A stretch of 64,000 bases of DNA from Colwellia psychrerythraea. GTDB taxonomy: Bacteria; Pseudomonadota; Gammaproteobacteria; Enterobacterales; Alteromonadaceae. The stretch spans positions 124,001-188,000 of the forward strand of contig NZ_JQEC01000015.1 of the NCBI RefSeq assembly GCF_000764185.1. The letters run 5' to 3'. Made by a program: the position numbers and the translations under genes. The notes under the pieces were generated by a model that saw only the letters and a program-made list of their open reading frames with translations, was not told where the DNA came from and made no database searches. Below, one piece after another: positions 27,227 through 35,393 of the stretch. Position 1 is the first letter of the stretch; every line of letters starts with the position of its first letter.

Positions 27227-27925
27227 TTATTTAGGTTTATAACCTAAAACCTCATGAATATCTGATGGTTCTAATTCACTACTCGTTGCTAAATACTCAT
27301 CGAAAAATGATTTTTTAGTTTTCCAAGAAGCAAGTAGCTTTCCTTTGTTGATCCAAACTTTTATTAACTTTTCATTATGTTGATTAAATTCAAAATATAC
27401 GTGTGTGTCTGGTGTACGAGCGATGTCGACCATCCATTTATGTCTACTACCTTTGCCCCACACTAAGTTAAATATATTACGCTTATCTTTGACAGGTGAG
27501 CCTGCACTAAGTCGCTTTGACTTCCATGACTCTTGCACATCAATAACCCAAATAACACGTGATTTAGGGAGTAACTCTCGATAAAAATTTACTCGCTCAC
27601 GAGCGTCACGTATATCAATTCTACTTTTCTGAATTTCAATAACATGGTCATTAGCAAGAATGTCAGCTCTATGCTCATTATTTGTTCCACAAATTACTTC
27701 GGTACAATCATCATTAACTAAATTCTTCCAACTCGCATGCCAATTACTTTCAGGTTCATAACCTGGAGGCAATTGTGGCTTACCATTGGTATAAACCCAA
27801 TATTGGAGATATTCTCCTACACATGCCTTTACCTCATATGCAGGAAACCAAATATCGCAACCCAAAGTACCAGATGGTACATCCTTCGCATGCAGTCTCT
27901 GTCCATTAACTTGAGCATATTTCAT
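27227..27925 (-). CDS. CoiA-like nuclease
   Basis: 232 residues from the ATG at 27925, which has AAAGGTGA 8 bases upstream; a GTG four codons earlier is less likely. The middle matches CoiA-family nucleases: NWHASWKNL, an acidic stretch, EHRADILANDHVIEIQKSRI, then a helix with Arg (RERVNFYREL) and a VIWVIDVQ strand. Asp88, Glu97 and Lys100 fit a PD-(D/E)XK site. Classical CoiA acts with RecA in transformation, but CoiA domains also occur in defence islands. The gene starts 14 bases after the RelA/SpoT-domain gene, in the same cassette, so the two likely work together. Confidence 0.8.
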   Translation of the reverse strand: MKYAQVNGQRLHAKDVPSGTLGCDIWFPAYEVKACVGEYLQYWVYTNGKPQLPPGYEPESNWHASWKNLVNDDCTEVICGTNNEHRADILANDHVIEIQKSRIDIRDARERVNFYRELLPKSRVIWVIDVQESWKSKRLSAGSPVKDKRNIFNLVWGKGSRHKWMVDIARTPDTHVYFEFNQHNEKLIKVWINKGKLLASWKTKKSFFDEYLATSSELEPSDIHEVLGYKPK

Positions 27926-27939
27926 ATATTTGATCACCT

Positions 27940-29214
27940 TTAATTACGGAGTAACTCAACTTCTTTCAATATATTTTCTTGAGCGACTTCATCTTTTATT
28001 GCAGAGCTTATTTTTTCAATTAGAGCTATTAACCTTAAAAACCCAACATTTAACTCTTCATCGTTAGGTGTCTCAATACCATGAAGCAAGTTATTTCTGA
28101 CTCGCTTGAAGTAGTTCAACTCAACAGCTTCATCCTTTGAAATGATTCCATCTAAAGCTAAAGGTTCAAACTTTGCAGTGAAGAATTTTTTATGATTCCT
28201 GTTACGCTCTATATGAATATTAGAAACAGCCTTTTCCAAAATAATCCATGACTTAACAAAGCATTCAAAACCTGAAACGTCAGTAGTACTACCTAATGAC
28301 CGTTTGAAATATTTGTTTAACTTGTTATTACCTTCAGGGCTCTTAAATGAATCATTAAGAATCATTGTAAACAACTGATCAGTTATAGTTTCTTTTTCAC
28401 TTTGATTAATTTTGGTGAGGTATTTAGAGAAGTCATTCGTGCTTATTTTTTCTGAATCCTTCAAGTAATTGAAGAGTATTTTCGTATCACCAAGCTTTAA
28501 TTTATTTATATAATTTTTATTAAGTGAGTTTGTAATAAGGCTTGTTAGTTCATACCTACTGGAGATGTCATTTTTATCTTTTGTTCTTTTAGTCATTGCT
28601 TTTTGAAGCCTTTCAAGCGCAATTTCTCCAGTAAGAACTAATCCATTAATTTCATCTAAAATTGACAACTCTTCTTCAGAAAGATCTCCAGAAAATGGCT
28701 TGTAAACAAGATCGTGCTCTACTTCAGACCATGCGTGCATTAGGACTGATGCTACTTGAATTTCAAATAAAGCACTTTCGTAGCGCTTTTTTCCTTGAGT
28801 AGAATTTTTTACATTGACTCTATAATGCGAAGCCCAATATCCAGAAAACCTTTTCTCAAATTTGGGTTGATGAGAGCTCTCTGGAAATATTTTTCGTTTT
28901 TTGACTGTAAAAACATCTTTTATTATTTCATCTACTAATTCCCTGTCTTTAGGAAAGTACAAGGCGACTCGTACACCAGCTAAATCAACTATATCGTCGA
29001 AGATATCTTTTACATCTTTATATGGTGTCTTCTCATTTCGTTGTTCTAGCTTAAGCTTTAATCGTTCTGGTCGTTTAGCTCGGAACGAAACAATGGCTTT
29101 AATTCCTCTTTTTTCAAGTTCTTGCTCTAAGAGGTTAGAACCAATCTTTGAAAGTTCAGAATAGTAATCATACTGCCGACTGTATTGTTCAATAAAATTC
29201 TCTATTACACTCAT
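27940..29214 (-). CDS. RelA/SpoT-domain nucleotide pyrophosphotransferase with C-terminal extension
   Basis: 424 residues. The first ~220 residues are a RelA/SpoT synthetase domain: FRAKRPERLKLKL (ATP-side basic loop), DIFDDIVDLAGVRVALYF (metal Asp and Gly-Val-Arg), GYWASHYRV (ribose/GDP side), and EIQVASVLMHAWSEVEHDLV. The rest (~200 residues) is helical and Lys/Asn-rich, unlike ~210-residue housekeeping small alarmone synthetases. Relatives include ppGpp/pApp synthetase toxins and CapRel-type phage sensors. No antitoxin-like gene is in the cassette; instead a CoiA-like nuclease follows. The product nucleotide is unknown. Confidence 0.85.
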   Translation of the reverse strand: MSVIENFIEQYSRQYDYYSELSKIGSNLLEQELEKRGIKAIVSFRAKRPERLKLKLEQRNEKTPYKDVKDIFDDIVDLAGVRVALYFPKDRELVDEIIKDVFTVKKRKIFPESSHQPKFEKRFSGYWASHYRVNVKNSTQGKKRYESALFEIQVASVLMHAWSEVEHDLVYKPFSGDLSEEELSILDEINGLVLTGEIALERLQKAMTKRTKDKNDISSRYELTSLITNSLNKNYINKLKLGDTKILFNYLKDSEKISTNDFSKYLTKINQSEKETITDQLFTMILNDSFKSPEGNNKLNKYFKRSLGSTTDVSGFECFVKSWIILEKAVSNIHIERNRNHKKFFTAKFEPLALDGIISKDEAVELNYFKRVRNNLLHGIETPNDEELNVGFLRLIALIEKISSAIKDEVAQENILKEVELLRN

Positions 29215-29249
29215 CTAAACTCAATACTCCTTGCTAGAACAATAAAACA

Positions 29250-29343
29250 TAATGCCGCACTAAGCGGACTAAAGTTGTTGGTTAAAATATGTAACGAAGC
29301 GAAAACTAACTGTTTTAGTTCATTTAAAGGGCTTGTTTCATTT
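29250..29343 (-). repeat. attC site of the HEPN cassette
   Basis: Outer AATGCCGCACTAAGCGGAC and CATTTAAAGGGCTTGTTTC; arm GGACTAAAGTTGTTGGTTA pairs with TAACTGTTTTAGTTC; loop AAATATGTAACGAAGCGAAAAC. Confidence 0.8.
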
Positions 29344-29352
29344 CTATTTTGA

Positions 29353-30318
29353 TTAAGCTATACACTCAAATGAAGATATTTTCCACGCTGCGGTCATCCC
29401 TTGATGATTTGTAATAGAAAAGATCTTAGCTACAATATTTTGCCCTTCTTTTAATTCAAGGTTACCCATTTTCTCAATATCACACTCTGATAAATCAACG
29501 TAAAAAGACTCCCCAATATCATAGTTAAACAAAGTTATTTCTTTAGGGTCTAGTCTTAGATCAATTTCATCAATCCTAAAAATCCCAGCCTGTTCTATCT
29601 TTTGATTTGCATCTGCAATTGCAATATCAATACCTGTTTCTTTAGCAACAATATTCCGTAGTTTCATTGCAAACTCTTCTTGGTTTAGTGTATTCCCATA
29701 GTAAGGGTCGTATACAATTTGCCGAGAAAAATCTTCCATTATTTTATTGCTTATTTCTTGAGGGTTACTCTGTTGATTATGTTTTTCAAACAAGCTTTTA
29801 TAAACTGATTTACTAGTATTTATCGACTTTAGGGCTAAAGATTTCAAATCACTTGTTGTTTTTTCTTTAAATCCATCATTGAAATGAAGAATATCATTAC
29901 GGTGCTTTCTAATCAGATGAAAGTCATCTGCAGTTGCTTGATCTATTGCATTGAGTTCTTTTAATTTATTAATTCTAATAAACTGTGATTCATCACTGAG
30001 ATGCTCTTCATTACTCAGATTAGCGAAATGTTTACATAAGTCTTCGCAAGCAACGCCAATAAGAGCAATTGCACTATAATATGCTCCAAAAGAATAACTT
30101 AATTCTGCTTCTTTTATTAGCTTAATAAAGCCACCAGTCTCTTCAATGAAACCAATATTATCTATTTCCCATTTCCTATCTGTGATTGCGTTTAATTCAT
30201 CTTCAAACCATTTTGAAAGCGAAAATTTATATGCTTCCTTATCTCTTTTAATAAGTTCTTCACAATCGTCGATGTTTATATCTTTGTAATCAAATTTTGT
30301 TGAATCAAAATAGCTCAA
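29353..30318 (-). CDS. HEPN-domain protein with RX4H motif
   Basis: 321 residues starting at a TTG at 30318 with GGAG correctly placed. Residues 70-150 form a helical bundle (SYSFGAYYSAIALIGVACEDL), ending with RNDILH at 140-145, the RX4-6H signature of HEPN RNases. A middle helical part leads to a beta-rich C-terminal ~75 residues (IGESFYVDLSECDIEKMGN...). HEPN proteins act as RNases in toxin-antitoxin and antiphage systems. I see no MNT nucleotidyltransferase partner, so it is either a solitary effector or depends on its own C-terminal domain. Single-gene cassette. Confidence 0.75.
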   Translation of the reverse strand: MSYFDSTKFDYKDINIDDCEELIKRDKEAYKFSLSKWFEDELNAITDRKWEIDNIGFIEETGGFIKLIKEAELSYSFGAYYSAIALIGVACEDLCKHFANLSNEEHLSDESQFIRINKLKELNAIDQATADDFHLIRKHRNDILHFNDGFKEKTTSDLKSLALKSINTSKSVYKSLFEKHNQQSNPQEISNKIMEDFSRQIVYDPYYGNTLNQEEFAMKLRNIVAKETGIDIAIADANQKIEQAGIFRIDEIDLRLDPKEITLFNYDIGESFYVDLSECDIEKMGNLELKEGQNIVAKIFSITNHQGMTAAWKISSFECIA

Positions 30319-30564
30319 AAAAGTACTCCGAATGTTGATTTGAAATGTAACAGCTTATTATGTAAACGACTCAGTAATGTCCATCTACTTGACTACGTAT
30401 CAATCTACATTAATCCTTTTAAATTTCAAGTGTTTAATTTTTATATAATGCTTAGTATTTATCGATTTATTGGTATTACTGAAAAATATCAGTAATATGA
30501 TCCATTATAAAATATATGGCAAGTAGATTTGTGGCTAACATCAGCACTGCGGACTTTGTGAACA

Positions 30565-31710
30565 TTAACCTATAAGGTTTACAGCCGCGGCTTTATGCTC
30601 TGGCGCTAAATGCGCATATCGTAAGGTCATTTTTAAATCACTATGACCTAACAACTCTCTAACCGTATTTAAGTCGACACTCGCCATCACTAATTTACTG
30701 GCAAAGTGATGCCTTAAATCATGAAATCTAAAATTAGTGATTTGTGCTTCATCTAACAAAGCTCCCCATATATAAGGAAAGTCTTTTAACTGGGCATTGT
30801 TTTTATCTTTGAAGACAAAGCCTATTCCGTCTGTTTTTTGTTGCCATTGTTTAAGGGTATTAAAGGCTTGTGTATTTAACGGCAAATGACGGGTATTACC
30901 TGATTTCGCATTCTGAAAATCAACGGTCAGTATCTTGTTTTCAAAATTAACATGATTCCAATCGAGTGATAATAACTCTCCCTTGCGCATACCTGTATTT
31001 AAAGCAAGTATCACTATGACTTCTAAGAAGTCTGTATCACAAGTTTGTAGGTTTTCTCGTAATCTTGCTTCTTCATCTTTGGATAAATAGCGAACTTTAG
31101 AGTTATCTACCGTTAACGTTTTTACCTTACTCAAATCATGACTATCAATAGCCCCCCATTCAACAGCACGACTCAAGCAGCCCTTAATGGTGTTAATCTG
31201 CCTATTTGTTGTTGCAGGCTTAACTCCGTCAGTTAATCGCTTATTTCTCCACTTCTCGATCTCCCACGCGTTAATATCAGACAACTGAAAGTCCATTAAC
31301 GTAGGGAAAGAAGATTCAAACGCTTTCATGGTTTTTTCGGCTGTTTTTGGATTACGTGACTTTAACCAAGGCGCGTATTTTTCTTCTAAGAAGAATTGTA
31401 GTGTTGAGAATTTAGAATATTTGGTTTTGGTTCGGTCATGCTTTCTGACCGCTTGAACATCAACACCTTGAGTGACTTCTGCAATTTTATTCTTTGCTAA
31501 GTCTCTCGCTTGCGCTGGTGACATTTGACCATCAATACCTAATCGGTAATTTACCTGTTTGCCATTTAGGCGGTAAAACAAATAATAAGTGATCAAACCT
31601 GTAGGAGTTATTCGAGCGTGAAAGCCAGAAATTTCAGTATCATTTAATCGTTTATCTTCGGGTATTAAATTTTTAATACTTGTTATGGTTATTTTGGTTT
31701 TTATTGTCAT
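30565..31710 (-). CDS. Tyrosine integrase of phage/island type
   Basis: 381 residues. An Arm-DNA-binding N-terminus (LRLNDTEISGFHARITPTG-like region, DUF4102-type) and a SAM-like middle domain precede a complete catalytic set: Arg in NTGMRKGELL, His-x-x-Arg in FHDLRHHFASK, His in LLGHSDLKMT and the final Tyr in LRYAHL. It is not an IntI: the IntI-specific insertion is missing and it points with the cassettes. It probably catalysed integration of the AlpA-Rep element. Its upstream region holds TGTAGC repeats typical of arm sites. Confidence 0.92.
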   Translation of the reverse strand: MTIKTKITITSIKNLIPEDKRLNDTEISGFHARITPTGLITYYLFYRLNGKQVNYRLGIDGQMSPAQARDLAKNKIAEVTQGVDVQAVRKHDRTKTKYSKFSTLQFFLEEKYAPWLKSRNPKTAEKTMKAFESSFPTLMDFQLSDINAWEIEKWRNKRLTDGVKPATTNRQINTIKGCLSRAVEWGAIDSHDLSKVKTLTVDNSKVRYLSKDEEARLRENLQTCDTDFLEVIVILALNTGMRKGELLSLDWNHVNFENKILTVDFQNAKSGNTRHLPLNTQAFNTLKQWQQKTDGIGFVFKDKNNAQLKDFPYIWGALLDEAQITNFRFHDLRHHFASKLVMASVDLNTVRELLGHSDLKMTLRYAHLAPEHKAAAVNLIG

Positions 31711-31728
31711 GACATTACCACCCTGTGT

Positions 31729-31760
31729 AGCTCATTTGTAGCATGACCATTATGCTACAA
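31729..31760. promoter_or_regulatory. Candidate integrase-binding / core-type site beside int
   Basis: TTGTAGCAT, 7 bases, ATGCTACAA forms a perfect 9-bp inverted repeat at 31736-31760, the geometry of a tyrosine-recombinase core site. TGTGTAGC just before it makes a direct repeat with TTTGTAGCA. The same unit occurs at 18428-18447. Confidence 0.5.
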
Positions 31761-31875
31761 TGAACAACTAAGAACAACACCAAACAAGGCACAAGGATTA
31801 ACCCTTTATATAACAGTAACATAGATGACAGTAGAGTTCATACTTGTTCATTACTGTTTATGGATTATTACGCAC

Positions 31876-31973
31876 ATAACGCCCTAATAATGGGCAAAAA
31901 ATTGTTGGCTAAAATGTTGAGGTACGAAAACAGCCAACTTTTTTTGTCCTGTTAATTAGCTTATTGTTGCAAA
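31876..31973 (-). repeat. attC site of the alpha/beta-hydrolase cassette
   Basis: ATAACGCCCTAATAATGGGC outer part; inner arms TTGTTGGCT and AGCCAAC; complementary outer arm TTTTTTTGTCCTG, ending AGCTTATTG. The first 14 bases are identical to 18343-18356. Confidence 0.8.
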
Positions 31974-32879
31974 CATTCTCGAAAGCCAATTATTCATAAT
32001 CATCACTAACTTGTCAGGTGTAGCCATATGAATCATATGTTGGCTATTTTGGATTGCTGCTACATCTGCATTTTTTTTATCTTTGATGAAGCTTGCTACA
32101 CCCAGGTAAGTCATTTTATTAATCTCTTCAAAACACTTTTGACTCGGGTTTCCAAAGCCAAGAAAAAAATCCTTAGTCTGTTCAGGTATATGATTAATTG
32201 CGATTGCTGGAGCAGTTATGCCAGAATAATCACGGCCTTCCTTTTTTTCTACATCAAGGAGCTTGTCTATAGCGATAAGATCTGCAAACGGTCTATAGCT
32301 ACCATCACTATTTTGAATTCTTTGGGTATGATAAAAGTGCTCTTTATGGGTAAACATTTCAATATTTGCATAACCTAAATCAGGGCATACTGCTACATGA
32401 CTATCCATATAATCTAATGCTTGAAGCGCATCAATATAAATCAAGCCTTTTACTCGCTCAGGAAAATGTCTTCCGAGATGGTTCAACTCCCCGCCCGCAA
32501 TAGAGTGACCTGCAAAAATAGCATTCTCAATATTCATTGTATCTAAAATGGTAATGATATCTTTAGTTAACCTAGCTGTTGAAAAGTTCTCTTTTCTCGA
32601 TTCAGAGTTTCCATGACCAACACGAGTTATACCAATAACTCTATATGAATCGGTAAATCGCGGCGCAAAAGGATCAAAAGTATGGGCATTAAGAGCAAGG
32701 CCAGCAAGAAATACAATAGGTGTACCTTCTCCTCCCCAATCAACTACTTCTAATTTTATTTTATCGTCCATTTCTACGTAGTGTACTTTGTGCGGTGTAG
32801 TATCTACCCAGTCACTCGCATATGCCGCGTTTATTACTAAAGTGCAAATATAGGCTAGCACTAGGATATTCTTAATCAT
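31956..32879 (-). CDS. Exported alpha/beta hydrolase
   Basis: 307 residues. Signal peptide MIKNILVLAYICTLVINAAYA, oxyanion-hole strand PIVFLAGLALNAHTF, nucleophile elbow GHSIAGGE, and C-terminal His in SQHMIHMATPD, followed by VMIMNNWLSR. The Ser-Asp-His triad appears complete. The periplasmic esterase or lactonase activity is unspecified. The last six codons overlap the attC. GGAG precedes the ATG. It is a typical cassette hydrolase. Confidence 0.85.
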   Translation of the reverse strand: MIKNILVLAYICTLVINAAYASDWVDTTPHKVHYVEMDDKIKLEVVDWGGEGTPIVFLAGLALNAHTFDPFAPRFTDSYRVIGITRVGHGNSESRKENFSTARLTKDIITILDTMNIENAIFAGHSIAGGELNHLGRHFPERVKGLIYIDALQALDYMDSHVAVCPDLGYANIEMFTHKEHFYHTQRIQNSDGSYRPFADLIAIDKLLDVEKKEGRDYSGITAPAIAINHIPEQTKDFFLGFGNPSQKCFEEINKMTYLGVASFIKDKKNADVAAIQNSQHMIHMATPDKLVMIMNNWLSRMFATIS

Positions 32880-32903
32880 TATAAACTCCGTAATCAGATT
32901 AGG

Positions 32904-32962
32904 GGGATGGTAACTAGCGCTAAGACAGCGTCCGTTTGAGTAGCTTATAGTTGGACCATCCC
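32904..32962 (-). repeat. Compact attC-like site of the 139-residue cassette
   Basis: GGGATGGTAAC and GTTGGACCATCCC pair across 59 bases with a 2-base bulge, and an inner CGCT/AGCG pair lies between. It sits 3 bases after the gene stop, where an attC is expected, but differs from the main family. Confidence 0.5.
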
Positions 32963-32964
32963 AT

Positions 32965-33384
32965 TTATATAAGTAACCACGTCGTATGAATTGGAATAAC
33001 TGAAAACACTAAGCCTGAATACCAATAGCCCGAACTTTTAAACCTATCATGATATTGTAAGCCAGTAGGGTTGTTTGACCAACGACACTTTTTAACAACA
33101 TGTGGAAAAATAAGAAGTGTTAAAGCAATTAACCAATGAAAAAAATAATTCACTTCGCCGCTACCTCTATATGCGTCCCACCCTGTATTTATGTTATACA
33201 CAAAGGAAGGAAAGGCATATTTAGCTGTTATGACAATTAGAGCCAATATCAAAGCGAGCCAAACCCCTATTCGATTTTTGGTACTCCAAGTAAAATCTTT
33301 AAATTCAGGGCTTTTCCGTTGATATATGTAAATGGAAAATAACGGCAAAAATACTATCAAGATAAAAAGGTAAAAATACTTCAT
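32965..33384 (-). CDS. Small membrane protein, function unknown
   Basis: 139 residues with about four hydrophobic helices: the N-terminal FYLFILIVFLPLFSIYIY, GVWLALILALIVITAKYAF, VNYFFHWLIALTLLIFPHV, and a C-terminal GLVFSVIPIHTTWLLI. The short loops are polar. No family recognised. It is a single-gene cassette between a compact and a standard attC. Confidence 0.7.
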   Translation of the reverse strand: MKYFYLFILIVFLPLFSIYIYQRKSPEFKDFTWSTKNRIGVWLALILALIVITAKYAFPSFVYNINTGWDAYRGSGEVNYFFHWLIALTLLIFPHVVKKCRWSNNPTGLQYHDRFKSSGYWYSGLVFSVIPIHTTWLLI

Positions 33385-33400
33385 CGAGTCGACTTAAAAA

Positions 33401-33485
33401 TATAACGCCCACGTTAAGGGGCTAAAATAGTGGGCTAAACTAAGCGACGAAGGAGCAAAAGCCAACCTTTTTTGTCATTGTTTAA
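33401..33485 (-). repeat. attC site of the 239-residue cassette
   Basis: ATAACGCCCACGTTAAGGGGC outer part, inner arms AGTGGGCTAA and AGCCAACC, loop ACTAAGCGACGAAGGAGCAAA, arm TTTTTTGTCATTG. Confidence 0.8.
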
Positions 33486-34205
33486 TTACTTATTAGAAGT
33501 AAACGTCCCTGGTACAACAGCATTCGCTACTGATTTGAATAACATAAACCATAAAGCCACTAAACCGAACCAATACAAATTTGCATCACCAGTTCTCAGA
33601 TCTTGGACTTTGGACTTCATATAAGCATACGGAAGTAGCATACTATTTTTCGATTTTAATTGATGGATTAATCCACCTTCGTGCCAAATAGAAACATTTG
33701 TTCCAACTTTCAAATCACGAGCTAAGTTCTTACACTTTCCTTCGCCAATACCAACAGCAGAAAAAGTATCTTGGTATGAGCCAATATTTAGATCAAAGTA
33801 GGTATATACTTCATCTGTTTCGTCATCAATAACTTCTTCTTTATGACATTCGATAAAATCAATTTCGGTTGAGTATTCATGTATGTTTGATAAATCAGAA
33901 ACCATATATTTCGGTAAAACGAAAGCAAGTACTACCATATTGATTAGGATAAATACCAAAATGAACAGCTTACGATTTGTTCCTTTTCCTTCAGAAGAAA
34001 ATTCAATGATAAATTCATTTTCTTCATCGTCCTCATCTTCCTTCTCTTTAATTTCTTGTGCTTTTCGTTCAAATTCACCGTTTTTTTTTCTTCGTTGAAT
34101 TTCTTCACATAATTGCTTATATCGCTCAGGATACATATCCCTATTGATATTTTCATTAACATCCAATAATTCATCCAATGTGTAATTTGAATAGTTGATT
34201 GACAC
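33486..34205 (-). CDS. Two-helix membrane protein with acidic cytoplasmic region
   Basis: 239 residues, GTG start at 34205 with AAGGGAAG upstream. The N-terminal 65 residues are highly charged (KEKEDEDDEENEF). A membrane helix LFILVFILINMVVLAFVLP, an extracytoplasmic beta domain of ~90 residues with several Cys, and a second helix near the C-terminus (WFGLVALWFMLFKSV) follow. Function unknown; the helix-beta-helix layout resembles DUF3592-type membrane proteins. Single-gene cassette. Confidence 0.7.
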   Translation of the reverse strand: MSINYSNYTLDELLDVNENINRDMYPERYKQLCEEIQRRKKNGEFERKAQEIKEKEDEDDEENEFIIEFSSEGKGTNRKLFILVFILINMVVLAFVLPKYMVSDLSNIHEYSTEIDFIECHKEEVIDDETDEVYTYFDLNIGSYQDTFSAVGIGEGKCKNLARDLKVGTNVSIWHEGGLIHQLKSKNSMLLPYAYMKSKVQDLRTGDANLYWFGLVALWFMLFKSVANAVVPGTFTSNK

Positions 34206-34220
34206 GATACTTCCCTTTAC

Positions 34221-34320
34221 CTAACGCCTTAATCACAGGCAATAAAATTGTTGGCTAGAATAAGCGACGAAGGAGCAAAAGCCAACTGTATTTTGTCCTT
34301 ATTAATTAGCTTGTTAGGGC
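34221..34320 (-). repeat. attC site of the YcxB-like cassette
   Basis: CTAACGCCTTAATCACAGGC and GCTTGTTAGGGC outer cores; inner arms TTGTTGGCT and AGCCAACTG; loop AGAATAAGCGACGAAGGAGC. The loop is nearly identical to that of the neighbouring site at 33.4 kb. Confidence 0.9.
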
Positions 34321-34324
34321 TACA

Positions 34325-34900
34325 CTACCACCCATCATTACCATTTGGTTTTTTATTTGTATTTGATTCTGTTGGCATATTAAATTTATTTATTTCACCA
34401 TGATGTTCGGTAACAATACGACTAAATTGAATCTGCCTTTGCTCATCTAGAATAGATTTTGGAACTGCTTGGAATAAAGCTTTATCAAATAACACTATGA
34501 ACACACTAGGTGTTTCAATTACTGACTTTACAGTCGTCCAATTATACATTGAACTGAAGTGCTTATTTTTTTGCTCTATGCCCGCTGGAGATATGATTAA
34601 AGTCCGAGAGCCTAACACTACACCTTCATTGTCTGGAAAGTAATCACTTTGAATTTGTTTAAAATATTGAACATACACTATTGAAAAACTAAGCCAGCCA
34701 ATGCCACAACCTACGATCAGAAACATCAGTCCTTGTTTAGTGCCTCCAGTATAGTAATAGTTAAATCCGATACAAAAAACTAGTACGATGAAAACCCAAG
34801 ACAATAATTTCCATTGCAACTTAGGCTTTTTCTGTTGTTCTTGAATTATTTTACATGATTCAAAAAACTCTTCATGTTTTAAAGAAAATTCAACTTCCAT
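34325..34900 (-). CDS. YcxB-like membrane protein
   Basis: 191 residues starting at 34900 (MEVEFSLKHEEFFE); a TTG three codons upstream is too close to the GGAG. Two membrane helices (LLSWVFIVLVFCIGFNYYYT and GLMFLIVGCGIGWLSFSIVY) are followed by a beta-rich tail, SRTLIISPAGIEQKNKHFSS...YNWTTVKSVIETPSVFIVLFDK. This is the YcxB-like pattern, in which a PH-like domain follows a helical hairpin. Function unknown. Single-gene cassette. Confidence 0.75.
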   Translation of the reverse strand: MEVEFSLKHEEFFESCKIIQEQQKKPKLQWKLLSWVFIVLVFCIGFNYYYTGGTKQGLMFLIVGCGIGWLSFSIVYVQYFKQIQSDYFPDNEGVVLGSRTLIISPAGIEQKNKHFSSMYNWTTVKSVIETPSVFIVLFDKALFQAVPKSILDEQRQIQFSRIVTEHHGEINKFNMPTESNTNKKPNGNDGW

Positions 34901-34922
34901 GAAAAACAATACTCCAATGTTG

Positions 34923-35021
34923 CCCTAACGCTTACATAAGCGGAAAAATATAGTTGGCTAAAATGTTTGAGGAACGAAAAACAGCCAACTGTAATTTTTC
35001 CGTTTGATGTTCTTGTTAGGG
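34923..35021 (-). repeat. attC site of the first cassette
   Basis: CCCTAACGCTTACATAAGCGG and CGTTTGATGTTCTTGTTAGGG outer cores; inner arms AGTTGGCTAAAATG and CAGCCAACTG; arm TAATTTTTCCG. This is the best match to a complete attC with both simple sites. Confidence 0.92.
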
Positions 35022-35393
35022 TTAATCTGTGCTTACATCGCCACTTGAAGAAAAACTATCAGAAGAGTCGTTACCAAAACTACTTGATTCAATTACAGAT
35101 ATATTACCACCAAAAAATGAAGACGATACTTCTTCTCTCATGGCGCCGTAGTCACAAGTTTCACCACGTTCTTCGTGCCAATTATTAAATTGTTCAAAGC
35201 TGGTATATAAAGCATGCGCATAACATATATGTCGCCAGTTATATCCCTCTTCATGGATTGTTCGTTCAACTTGCCCTGAAGTATAAAGTTTACTTCTACC
35301 GTATCTTCTGGATAAATCCCTACCCAATTTTTTAATATAGCTTTTTATTGCTTTATTCTTTCGATAACTAAAAAAGAGCATCCGATTCTCCAT
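35022..35393 (-). CDS. Small cassette protein with Ser-rich tail
   Basis: 123 residues. The N-terminal 90 residues are basic then helical (YRKNKAIKSYIKKLGRDLSRRYG, then YTSGQVERTIHEEGYNW, HICYAHALYTSFEQF). The last 35 are a Ser/Asp/Phe-rich low-complexity tail. The layout recalls DUF6559-type proteins, tentatively. The ATG lies within 9 bases of the array-start core GTTAGGG. First cassette of the array. Confidence 0.65.
   Translation of the reverse strand: MENRMLFFSYRKNKAIKSYIKKLGRDLSRRYGRSKLYTSGQVERTIHEEGYNWRHICYAHALYTSFEQFNNWHEERGETCDYGAMREEVSSSFFGGNISVIESSSFGNDSSDSFSSSGDVSTD

Noticed and set aside
30565-31710. The tyrosine integrase as the missing integron integrase
   Set aside because: It has an arm-binding N-terminus and lacks the IntI insertion. 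It also lies inside the array and points the same way as the cassettes.
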